64,000 bases of DNA from Shimazuella kribbensis DSM 45090. Its GTDB lineage: Bacteria > Bacillota > Bacilli > Thermoactinomycetales > Thermoactinomycetaceae. A model generated the notes under the pieces. That model was not told the DNA's origin. It did no database searches and was given only the letters and a program-made list of their open reading frames with translations. Where the stretch lies: contig NZ_ATZF01000015.1 in the NCBI RefSeq assembly GCF_000428065.1, positions 52,550 through 116,549 on the forward strand. Reading direction: 5' to 3'. The position numbers were made by a program, and so were the translations under genes. Numbering within the stretch: the stretch's first letter is position 1; every line of letters starts with the position of its first letter. Below, piece by piece: positions 9,184 through 15,440 of the stretch.

Positions 9184-9536
9184 ATCAAGAAATTACTTCC
9201 TATATCCAGAACATAGGTGTTACATGGCAAGTGGAGATTTGTAACCAAATACGTCAATTGATCCATCAAGAAATTGGAGAAATAGAGGAGCAAATAAAAT
9301 ACAAACAGGCATTTTACTCCTTAAAAGATAAACAAGTATGTGTTTTCTTCCCTGCAAAAAACTGGATTAACATCACTCTTTTTCATGCGGAAAATTTAGA
9401 AGGTCCTCCTGGATTCTTCGAAAAAAGTGCAAAACCTGAACGTAAATCGATTAAAATAAAACAAGATACAGATTTCATTTATGATCTCTTGGCAAAACAC
9501 TTAAAACAAATTGCACAAAACATCACCATAACTTGA
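9180..9536 (+). CDS. DUF1801-like small protein
   Basis: A 118-residue protein with the compact alpha/beta pattern of DUF1801/YdhG-like proteins: an N-terminal helical part (EICNQIRQLIHQEI), central strands (EQIKYKQAFYSLKDKQVCVFFPAKNWINITLF), then EGPPGFFEKS and a C-terminal helix. No function is established for the family. It is translationally coupled to the second YciI gene and ends the third ECF42-promoter unit, with a hairpin plus T-run about 100 bp downstream. The family assignment is by eye and moderately sure. Confidence 0.7.
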   Translation: MNQEITSYIQNIGVTWQVEICNQIRQLIHQEIGEIEEQIKYKQAFYSLKDKQVCVFFPAKNWINITLFHAENLEGPPGFFEKSAKPERKSIKIKQDTDFIYDLLAKHLKQIAQNITIT

Positions 9537-9640
9537 TAAATTCTATAGAACTAGATTAAAATTGGTTCATGAAAATAGGATGAAATCCACGTTTTATATG
9601 GATAATTATAGACATAATAATGGAAAAGCTTTAAGCTAAA

Positions 9641-9671
9641 AATGTTTTGCATTTCTTGCAGAGCATTTTTT
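9641..9671 (+). terminator. Rho-independent terminator closing the ECF42 locus
   Basis: AATGTTTTGCA at 9641-9651 pairs with TGCAGAGCATT at 9657-9667 (11 bp including G-T pairs), loop TTTCT, then a run of T. It sits directly upstream of the CxxH gene's ribosome binding site. Confidence 0.75.
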
Positions 9672-9690
9672 GGTAGGAGGGAAAACGAAA

Positions 9691-9876
9691 ATGATGTACG
9701 CATGTGAAGAACATATCGATTATGTGATGGAGGACTTTATTGATCAATATGAAGTAGCACCAACAATGGAGATAATAGAAGAAACAGAACTTAAAGTCTG
9801 TGTTTGGTGTAAAAAAACTGCTACATATAAACTGTCAATAGAAGAAGAATCGGAGGCGGCCAGCCTTGCAGATTAA
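9691..9876 (+). CDS. yyzF: CxxH/CxxC zinc-binding small protein (YyzF type)
   Basis: A 61-residue acidic protein with an N-terminal C-E-E-H motif (residues 5-8) and a C-V-W-C motif near residue 43, i.e. the CxxH...CxxC zinc-ribbon pattern of the BA_5709/YyzF family. In Bacillus this gene lies between htrC and rlmH, as here except for the inserted ECF42 locus. Start ATG 9691 is chosen over an upstream in-frame TTG because TAGGAGGG ends 9 bases before it. It overlaps the rlmH start by 11 bases. Function unknown. Confidence 0.85.
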   Translation: MMYACEEHIDYVMEDFIDQYEVAPTMEIIEETELKVCVWCKKTATYKLSIEEESEAASLAD

Positions 9877-10327
9877 TATCGTCGCGGTAGGTAATATAAA
9901 AGAAAAATTTTTAAAAGACGCTTGTGGTGAGTATCTAAAAAGATTACAAGCATATGCCAAAATAACAATTATCGAGGTGGAAGAAGAAAACAAAGGAAAC
10001 ACAACGACTCGGCAACAAAAAGAGGGAGAGAAAATTTTAAAGAAAATCGCCAAGGATAGTTACACCATCATCCTTGCGATTAAAGGCAAAAGTTTCTCTT
10101 CTGAAAAATTTGCTGATAAAATCAATCAACTGGCCATCTATGGAAATAGCCACCTCACCTTTATCATTGGAGGCTCCGATGGCTTATCACCTGAAGTCAT
10201 GCAAAAAGCGGACCTTAGCCTTTCATTCTCAGAAATGACCTTCCCACATCAACTCATGCGTGTATTTTTATTGGAACAAATCTATCGTGCATATAAGATC
10301 ATTCGGGGCGAACACTACCACAAATAA
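9866..10327 (+). CDS. rlmH: RlmH, 23S rRNA pseudouridine-1915 N3-methyltransferase
   Basis: A 153-residue SPOUT-class methyltransferase (family usually about 155-159 residues) that methylates pseudouridine 1915 of helix 69 in assembled 70S ribosomes. Visible signatures are the N-terminal INIVAVGNIK, the SAM-binding trefoil-knot segment FIIGGSDGLSPEV and the C-terminal MTFPHQLMRVFLLEQIYRAYKI...GEHYHK. Start is TTG with CGGAGGCGG about 8 bases upstream, inside the CxxH gene. It marks the end of the inverted wal-rlmH block. Confidence 0.95.
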   Translation: MQINIVAVGNIKEKFLKDACGEYLKRLQAYAKITIIEVEEENKGNTTTRQQKEGEKILKKIAKDSYTIILAIKGKSFSSEKFADKINQLAIYGNSHLTFIIGGSDGLSPEVMQKADLSLSFSEMTFPHQLMRVFLLEQIYRAYKIIRGEHYHK

Positions 10328-10374
10328 GATCTCCAAAACCTTCTAATCTTGTTTTCAATTGTTTTAAAATTACA

Positions 10375-10653
10375 TTATCCTTTATCACCATCGAAAAATT
10401 TCCGAACTACTGGACCATATTGCACAATTATCTTTTTTAAGACTTCTTCGTCACCAAAATACATTTTTTGTCTTTCTTTAATTAATGATTCTAGTTCAGT
10501 TTCATGTTTTTCTATGGAACTTTCTTTTCCTCCCTCTTCTTTTAACCGATGAATAAGACGTCTTTTATCAGATAATATTTCTGCAATTATTTCTATCGCA
10601 ATTTCTAATCTTACTCCTTCAGGAATTTCTTCAAATTTTCTTTGAATAGCCAT
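10375..10653 (-). CDS. Small helical protein of unknown function
   Basis: A 92-residue, mostly alpha-helical charged protein: MAIQRKFEEIPEGVRLEI, a central KRRLIHRLKEEGGKESS stretch and a C-terminal FGDEEVLKKIIVQYGPVV. I do not recognise the family. The chosen ATG has AAGGAGG seven bases upstream; an in-frame ATG two codons earlier is less well placed. It lies downstream, on the same strand, of the structured RNA at 10744-11014. That RNA ends in a terminator about 90 bases before this start, so it might be a regulatory leader for this gene or an independent RNA. Confidence 0.7.
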   Translation of the reverse strand: MAIQRKFEEIPEGVRLEIAIEIIAEILSDKRRLIHRLKEEGGKESSIEKHETELESLIKERQKMYFGDEEVLKKIIVQYGPVVRKFFDGDKG

Positions 10654-10743
10654 AGACAAACCTCCTTAACTACCATGATATCAAGGGTTATAAAAAAATA
10701 GAAAATTTATAGTTCCCACCATTTCTGACTAATTTAAAAAGAG

Positions 10744-10771
10744 ACAAAAAACCAGCCTCAAAGACTGGTTT
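10744..10771 (-). terminator. Terminator of the structured RNA
   Basis: On the minus strand AAACCAG (10771-10765) pairs with CTGGTTT (10755-10749), loop of nine bases, followed by TTTTG. Confidence 0.8.
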
Positions 10772-11014
10772 CTTTTTATTTTGGAAATACATCGTTTTTG
10801 GAGCCGGATCATATACGAAAGTAAGTGACCCGGAGTATAACCTGCGCCACCAAGTCATACCGCGAGTTGCCTCGCATCCCGTGGATGAAAAGATTCCCGG
10901 AGTCAGCATGCGGTAAGGGGCAACCCGCAATAAGGAATCCACACACCACGATATAATGTTTAAGATATACTTAAACACTTTATCGTGGTGTGTGATGAAT
11001 CCCTGTGCAAGCTA
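10744..11014 (-). ncRNA. Candidate structured RNA, about 270 nt, family not recognised
   Basis: A GC-rich segment in AT-rich DNA with no credible coding frame, bracketed on the minus strand by a sigma-A promoter (11021-11050) and a terminator (10744-10771). Stems read from the sequence, 5' to 3' on the minus strand: a 14-bp stem ACACACCACGATA with its complement, a 10-bp stem GCGGGTTGCC/GGCAACTCGC enclosing CGCAT/ATGCG, a 7-bp stem GTATGAC/GTTATAC, and an 8-bp stem CCGGGTCA/TGATCCGG. It lacks the hallmark sequences of SRP RNA, tmRNA and RNase P RNA, and the ends do not pair as in 6S RNA. It may be a trans-acting RNA or a 5' leader of the gene at 10375-10653. Confidence 0.65.
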
Positions 11015-11020
11015 AGACTA

Positions 11021-11050
11021 ATTATACTGCAATTCAAAACAATTTTACAA
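11021..11050 (-). promoter_or_regulatory. Sigma-A-type promoter of the structured RNA
   Basis: Read on the minus strand: TTGTAA (11050-11045), an 18-base spacer and a perfect TATAAT (11026-11021). Predicted start near 11014. Confidence 0.7.
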
Positions 11051-11131
11051 GATACTTAACCATTTTCCAATATCGTAAACATGCATAAAGATTACTATTT
11101 TTTTAAGAGGTAACTCAAACTCAACCTCTCG

Positions 11132-11458
11132 TTACTTCATTAATTTATGCAAAGTGACTAAAAGCTCATCGATTACTTCTTTGTCCCCTTCTTGGAAGCG
11201 ATCAATGACGCAACCTTTCAGATGGTGTTCCAAAAGGAGTTTTCCTACACTGTTTAAAGAAGATTGAATAGAAGAGATTTGATTTAATACATCATCACAA
11301 TACGTATCTCTTTCTATCATTCCTTTTACGCCACGTACTTGCCCTTCAATTCTATTCAGTCTATTTACTAGATTTTTCTTTACTGTATCGGAATGGTGAC
11401 TCTTGCGCTCATGTGTATCACAACAATCTGGAGTAAGTACTTCTGCTTGATTATTCAT
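11132..11458 (-). CDS. csoR: CsoR copper-sensing repressor
   Basis: A 108-residue all-helical DUF156 repressor. The Cu(I)-binding triad C-H-C is present as C54 (DTYCDD), H79 and C83 (EHHLKGC) with the CsoR spacing; the His argues for CsoR rather than the persulfide sensor CstR. The DNA-facing helix NRLNRIEGQVRGV is intact, and the N-terminus has extra Cys/His residues (CCDTHERKSHH). Apo-CsoR represses copper efflux genes and is released by Cu(I). A CCCTACCCTATA-type operator lies upstream at about 11494, so it is probably autoregulated. The gene ends the copper cluster. Confidence 0.93.
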   Translation of the reverse strand: MNNQAEVLTPDCCDTHERKSHHSDTVKKNLVNRLNRIEGQVRGVKGMIERDTYCDDVLNQISSIQSSLNSVGKLLLEHHLKGCVIDRFQEGDKEVIDELLVTLHKLMK

Positions 11459-11493
11459 TCGATTTTCTCCTCCTAAGCATTAAATTTAATATA

Positions 11494-11509
11494 GTCCCCT
11501 ACCCTATAA
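11494..11509. promoter_or_regulatory. CsoR-type operator upstream of csoR
   Basis: GTCCCCTACCCTATAA resembles the CsoR operator core (TACCCCTATAGGGTA) found as two palindromic copies at 17872-17922. It lies 36 bases upstream of the csoR start. Confidence 0.55.
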
Positions 11510-11591
11510 ATAATAGCATAAGGAAAAATAACATAGCAATCCTTTGCATATAGACAACATGTTGATATCATTCAAAGAAAATGATGGTTAC

Positions 11592-12218
11592 TTAATCCAT
11601 TTGTTCTACTGCTTCTCTTAATTTGTCTATTGTCACTCGTTTGACAAATTTCGAAAATTTTTCTTTCTTCTTTCCGTTATCTTGGTAATACTTGATCAAG
11701 GTCATAACAATCGGTATCAATTGATTCTCGTTTAATCCAGACATAAGTTGCTGTCCGAGAGCTGCTTTCAACCCTTTGGGTTCTCCCCCTACATAGATGT
11801 CAAATGAATTTCTCATTTTTATGACCGCGATATCTTTGAGCAATGGCTCGCTTGTTCCCAAAGCACATCCTGCATAGCCAATCTTTAGTGGACTCGGGGT
11901 TTCATGCCCTGAGATTGCCTTATCCAATGTTTTGGCTACTTCCAAACCTGCTTCTTCTGCACCTCTACAGAAGTTACACGCTATGAGATTTTTACTATAG
12001 AAACCAGTAGGTTGAATTCTCAATCCTGTTTTACGTAACTGCTCTTTAACATCGTCTATGCGATGTTCATCCATTGCGACATACAGTTGGCCGAAGTTTG
12101 TCATTTCGATTTTGGCATCTTCTCCAACAATGGAACCTAGTGTCGCCAATTGCTCTGGGCTGAACAGAAATCCCCCAACCTCAAAACCGGGTGTTACCGC
12201 AAACTTTTTTATCCCCAT
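11592..12218 (-). CDS. Nitrite/sulfite-reductase-like half-domain protein
   Basis: A 208-residue protein resembling the ferredoxin-like and siroheme/4Fe-4S halves of sulfite and nitrite reductases. Visible are FGQLYVAM and LRxTGLRIQPTG in the N-terminal part, then C81-x2-C84 (ACNFCRGAEEAG), GYAGCALGTSEP (C118), and DIYVGGEPKG. In true reductases the cluster ligands are C-x5-C and C-x3-C; here the second motif retains only one Cys, so cluster binding is doubtful. It lies 43 bp after the copper lipoprotein gene on the same strand and may share its transcript. Role in copper or sulfur metabolism is inference. Confidence 0.65.
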   Translation of the reverse strand: MGIKKFAVTPGFEVGGFLFSPEQLATLGSIVGEDAKIEMTNFGQLYVAMDEHRIDDVKEQLRKTGLRIQPTGFYSKNLIACNFCRGAEEAGLEVAKTLDKAISGHETPSPLKIGYAGCALGTSEPLLKDIAVIKMRNSFDIYVGGEPKGLKAALGQQLMSGLNENQLIPIVMTLIKYYQDNGKKKEKFSKFVKRVTIDKLREAVEQMD

Positions 12219-12261
12219 CTCTTACACCCTTTCTATCAAAAGTGGCTTGATGCAAAATGCT

Positions 12262-13128
12262 TTAAGGAACATTTACGACAAAAGGTACAGTAATGACCTC
12301 ATTTTTGTGTTTGAATTGTCCCCATATTTTGTAGATCCCACTCTTAGGAAAGGTAGTCATAAATTTCGCATCAGGTCCCTTTGCTTTTTCTTCCATAGGA
12401 TGAACGTGTAAATACTCTTTTGCATCCTTATCTAAGATTACAACGTGACCTACTGCACCTAAATATTGCTCTAAATCAGTAATAGGATTCTTGCTCTTTT
12501 CATCTTTGATGTTAAAATTCAACATTGTCTCTTTGCCTGCTTGTAGCTTATCAATGGCTAGTGTAATCTCTTTCCCATCTACTGCTTTCGTTAATTTGCT
12601 CTCAGGTTGAATCGGGACAGTGGGAGCTGGTTTTCCCTCTACTTTAATCCAGTCGCTTTTGGTAGTCGAACTACCGCCTGTAGGTACAAAATCGGAGAAA
12701 AGTTTGTATTCCCCACCTGCTGGAAATTTGGTCTGAATCTCAAATTGTCCCTTACCTACCATCTCTGGATGAATATGGCTAAAGTAACTTAGGTCCTTAC
12801 TAACTGCAATCAAATGTAATTTCTTTTCATGGGAGATATCCAGTTTTTCAATTGGTTTACCTGCTTGATCCTGCAACTTTATTTGGACAGTGGCATTTTG
12901 GTTAGCTTGAGCCTTACCTTCTTTAAATGTATAGGTTACTTTTGCTCCTTGTTCGTCATGGTTTCCAGCATGATTACTATGCTCTGGACCTTCTTTTTGA
13001 TTATGGTTACTATGATTTTCACTTTGTTTTTGATTGTGATTACTGTGCGATGGATTTTCTGGTTGTGCATTGTTACATGCTGTTAATAGAGCTGCACTTA
13101 AAACGACGATTCCAATAATTTGTTTCAT
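12262..13128 (-). CDS. His-rich YtkA-like lipoprotein, probable copper binding
   Basis: A 288-residue lipoprotein: a signal peptide with lipobox L-L-T-A-C (Cys about residue 18), then a low-complexity His/Asn/Gln segment (SHSNHNQ and similar repeats, about residues 26-58), then two beta-rich YtkA/FixH-like domains. Each domain has a metal-suggestive HxHP motif (FSHIHPEM and LHVHPMEE). Related proteins cluster with copper genes and are thought to bind metal outside the membrane. The start is the ATG with AGAGAGG nine bases upstream; an upstream in-frame ATG would add 20 residues before the signal peptide. It sits between copZ and the reductase-like gene. Confidence 0.78.
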   Translation of the reverse strand: MKQIIGIVVLSAALLTACNNAQPENPSHSNHNQKQSENHSNHNQKEGPEHSNHAGNHDEQGAKVTYTFKEGKAQANQNATVQIKLQDQAGKPIEKLDISHEKKLHLIAVSKDLSYFSHIHPEMVGKGQFEIQTKFPAGGEYKLFSDFVPTGGSSTTKSDWIKVEGKPAPTVPIQPESKLTKAVDGKEITLAIDKLQAGKETMLNFNIKDEKSKNPITDLEQYLGAVGHVVILDKDAKEYLHVHPMEEKAKGPDAKFMTTFPKSGIYKIWGQFKHKNEVITVPFVVNVP

Positions 13129-13191
13129 GATATAACCTCTCTCTTTTTGATCAATGTTGTTATTTAAAAATTGTTTTGCTTGCTCCATTTT

Positions 13192-13395
13192 TTATGAGAT
13201 TACATCATATCCTTGATCTTCAATCGTTTCTTTGATTTGATCCAGAGATACTGTTGCATCATTATATTCTACTGCCACTGTGTCACTAGCTAAATCCACT
13301 TTTCCTTTTGAACCAATCTCACGTAAAGCCCCTTCAATGGATACTACACAATGATTACAACTCATACCCTCAACCTTCAATGTTACGTTTTGCAT
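13192..13395 (-). CDS. copZ: CopZ copper chaperone
   Basis: A 67-residue heavy-metal-associated domain protein with the intact GMSCNHC (MxCxxC) Cu(I)-binding loop at residues 9-15 and the usual beta-alpha-beta fold ending EDQGYDV. CopZ carries Cu(I) to CopA and CsoR. It is about 2 kb away from copA, unlike the usual copZA pair; a second, degenerate CopZ-like gene is beside copA. A CsoR-type site at 13499 lies about 100 bases upstream. The lipoprotein gene follows 63 bp downstream, so the two may be co-transcribed. Confidence 0.92.
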   Translation of the reverse strand: MQNVTLKVEGMSCNHCVVSIEGALREIGSKGKVDLASDTVAVEYNDATVSLDQIKETIEDQGYDVIS

Positions 13396-13498
13396 CGTTC
13401 TACTCTCCCCTTCATCCTTAGTTTTATTGGATTAGTAAATTCATTTCTTTTTTTGAATACATAGTTCATAGGTTGCAATTCCTAATCTTGATTTTTAG

Positions 13499-13514
13499 TA
13501 TACCCCCCTATACT
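13499..13514. promoter_or_regulatory. CsoR-type operator upstream of copZ
   Basis: TATACCCCCCTATACT, a variant of the TACCCCTATAGGGTA palindrome, about 100 bases upstream of copZ. Confidence 0.55.
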
Positions 13515-13579
13515 ATATTAGTCAAGTAGAAAAATGAAATTTAATTTTGGTGCACTTTTTTGTCTGAGGTTATGGGGGA

Positions 13580-13604
13580 CCCATCTAGAGTTAATCTAGA
13601 TGGG
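13580..13604. terminator. Hairpin downstream of the MFS gene
   Basis: CCCATCTAGA pairs perfectly with TCTAGATGGG (10 bp, loop GTTAA). On the minus strand, the strand of the flanking genes, no T-run follows, so termination efficiency is uncertain. Confidence 0.45.
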
Positions 13605-13617
13605 TTTTGTTATGAAG

Positions 13618-15030
13618 TTAGGATTTTCGCAAAAATAGTAAGGATAGGATTGCTCCAATAAGGGCAATGATTGCGGCCCCCATAAATGCTGCATGGAATC
13701 CAATATTTAGAGCTATTACTTGCTCCACACCTTGGTTTGATTGACTTTGTGTCCAAGTTGCAGCCACTGCTACGATCGCTGCTAGACCTAGAGCAGAACC
13801 AATTTGATAACTAGTATTAGAGATTCCTGACGCTAATCCTGTTTCCTCTGGTTTTGCCCCTGCCATCGAAGCCATGGTTGCAGGAATATAAGCGAGCGAC
13901 ATTCCCAATGCTCCAAGTAAAGATGCAGGTAATACATTTGTGACAAAGTCCCCATCTGTTGGTGTGGTAGTAGCAAATAAGAACAAGGACACAGCGAGCA
14001 ATAGCATACCCACGATAATATTTATTTTCATTCCAAAACGTTGTACCAATCGACCAGTAACGCCAACCATTAAGATCATGATGAGCACAGTCATCGGAAC
14101 AAGTGCTAATCCTCCAGCAAATGCAGTAAATTTAAGTACTTGTTGCAAATAAAGATTGAGATAGAACCAAAGGGGAATCCAAGAACCTGCTAGCAATACT
14201 AGCGCTATATTTCCAGCTAATAGGTTTGGTGCTTTGAATATGTGTAATGGTACAAGCGGCTCTCTCTTTTTGGATTGCATGACTAAAAATACGATAAGTA
14301 GGATGGCTGCTACGATCAAAAGTCCAATGGTTTGGGTAGATCCCCAACCAACATGTTCGGCAGACACGATCGCATATACAGCAATAATAAGTGAGGCAGT
14401 AATTGCAAGAGCTCCTGCGATATCTACGCTTCCCTTACGACGAGTTCCTACAGGGAAGACCATCTTACTAAAAATGATAGCAAAAATACCGATTGGGATA
14501 TTAATAAGGAATACCCAGTTCCAGCTCAACCATTCGGTGATAACTCCTCCGAAAAATACACCTGCTGTACCACCTGCTGCTGCGGAAGCGCCCCAAACAC
14601 CTAAGGCTTTTGTCAATTCTTTTGGTTGACCCCCAAACAAGTGCATCAAAATCGTAAGAGCTGCTGGAGCAATAAACGCTGAACCTAATCCCTGAACAGC
14701 ACGGCCGATATTCATTGATGCTTCAGACCATGCCAAACCTGCTAACAAAGATCCTAATGATAAGATCGTAAATCCTAACATAAACATTCTTCTTTGACCA
14801 AATAAGTCAGACAATCGACCACCTAATAAAAGTAAACCTCCAAAGACAACTACATACGCATTGAATACCCATTGCAAGCTACTCTGTGTATAGCCGAGTG
14901 CTTCTTTAATAGCTGGCAGGGCTACTCCAATGATAGATGTGTCCATAATAACGATGAACTGTGCCAATGCCAATAAAAACAATGCTTTCCAACGTCGTGG
15001 ATCTGGAAAAGATACATTTTGTGTTGCCAT
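13618..15030 (-). CDS. DHA2-family drug:H+ antiporter (14 TM)
   Basis: A 470-residue major-facilitator transporter of the EmrB/QacA (DHA2, 14-helix) type. Motif A is seen as GRLSDLFGQRRMFM, motif D1 as MDTSIIGVALPAI in helix 1 and motif C as GxxxGPxxGG-like AAAGGTAGVFFGG in helix 5. It probably exports a hydrophobic or cationic compound in exchange for protons. It lies within the copper cluster and has a CsoR-like operator 63 bases upstream, so it may be copper or thiol responsive; direct copper transport is not suggested by the family. A terminator separates it from the glutaredoxin-copA unit. Confidence 0.88.
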   Translation of the reverse strand: MATQNVSFPDPRRWKALFLLALAQFIVIMDTSIIGVALPAIKEALGYTQSSLQWVFNAYVVVFGGLLLLGGRLSDLFGQRRMFMLGFTILSLGSLLAGLAWSEASMNIGRAVQGLGSAFIAPAALTILMHLFGGQPKELTKALGVWGASAAAGGTAGVFFGGVITEWLSWNWVFLINIPIGIFAIIFSKMVFPVGTRRKGSVDIAGALAITASLIIAVYAIVSAEHVGWGSTQTIGLLIVAAILLIVFLVMQSKKREPLVPLHIFKAPNLLAGNIALVLLAGSWIPLWFYLNLYLQQVLKFTAFAGGLALVPMTVLIMILMVGVTGRLVQRFGMKINIIVGMLLLAVSLFLFATTTPTDGDFVTNVLPASLLGALGMSLAYIPATMASMAGAKPEETGLASGISNTSYQIGSALGLAAIVAVAATWTQSQSNQGVEQVIALNIGFHAAFMGAAIIALIGAILSLLFLRKS

Positions 15031-15092
15031 TTTTATACCTGCTTTCTGTTTTTAATGTTTCTTTTTTAAAGCGAACTCATTATTTTTTAGTA

Positions 15093-15112
15093 TACTGCCC
15101 TACCCTATATAG
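15093..15112. promoter_or_regulatory. CsoR-type operator upstream of the MFS gene
   Basis: TACTGCCCTACCCTATATAG, sharing the CCCTACCCTATA core with the csoR upstream site at 11494. Confidence 0.55.
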
Positions 15113-15116
15113 AATA

Positions 15117-15159
15117 AAGAAAAAGTAGGGAGTTGTCTCCTCTTCGGAACATCCTCCCT
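15117..15159 (-). terminator. Terminator of the copZ-like/copA/glutaredoxin unit
   Basis: On the minus strand AGGGAG (15159-15154) pairs with CTCCCT (15132-15127) around an internal partly paired region, followed by ACTTTTTC. Confidence 0.55.
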
Positions 15160-15183
15160 GTAAACCTAGGATCGTCTCACGTT

Positions 15184-15429
15184 TTAATTTTTGAGTATAG
15201 AAACAATTTTTTCATAGTTATTGGAAAATCCAATAAAGACTTGATCCTCTAAGACAATGGTTGGTACAACTTGTTTTCCAGTGAGGTCAAATACCTCCTG
15301 AGGATAATTGGCATCAGTCGTACAGTCTTTCTCCAAATAAGTTACTCCACTTTCTTGGAAAAATCGTTTTGCATCATGGCAATCGGAACATGTAGGAATG
15401 GTATAAATCACGATGTTTTGTTGTTCCAT
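15184..15429 (-). CDS. Glutaredoxin-like thiol protein
   Basis: An 81-residue thioredoxin-fold protein with redox motif C-S-D-C (IPTCSDCHDAKRFF), the cis-proline segment VVPTIVL and the C-terminal GFSNN. It may maintain cysteine thiols of copper proteins or act as a general small-thiol oxidoreductase. The start is the ATG with GGGAGA seven bases upstream; the longer frame extends into copA and has no ribosome binding site. It lies 11 bases after copA, clearly in the same operon. Confidence 0.87.
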   Translation of the reverse strand: MEQQNIVIYTIPTCSDCHDAKRFFQESGVTYLEKDCTTDANYPQEVFDLTGKQVVPTIVLEDQVFIGFSNNYEKIVSILKN

Positions 15430-15440
15430 TTTTTTCTCCC

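Noticed and set aside
10688..10978. A 96-codon minus-strand frame over the structured RNA
   Set aside because: No ribosome binding site, improbable composition, and it lies inside a segment with promoter, stems and terminator that fits an RNA better.
10744..11014. Assignment of the structured RNA to SRP RNA, 6S RNA, tmRNA or RNase P RNA
   Set aside because: Key motifs are missing: no SRP tetraloop region, no closing stem as in 6S, no tRNA-like end, no RNase P core sequences.
11100..11135. Hairpin just after csoR
   Set aside because: AGAGGT/ACCTCT pairs, but on the csoR strand it is followed by A residues rather than T.
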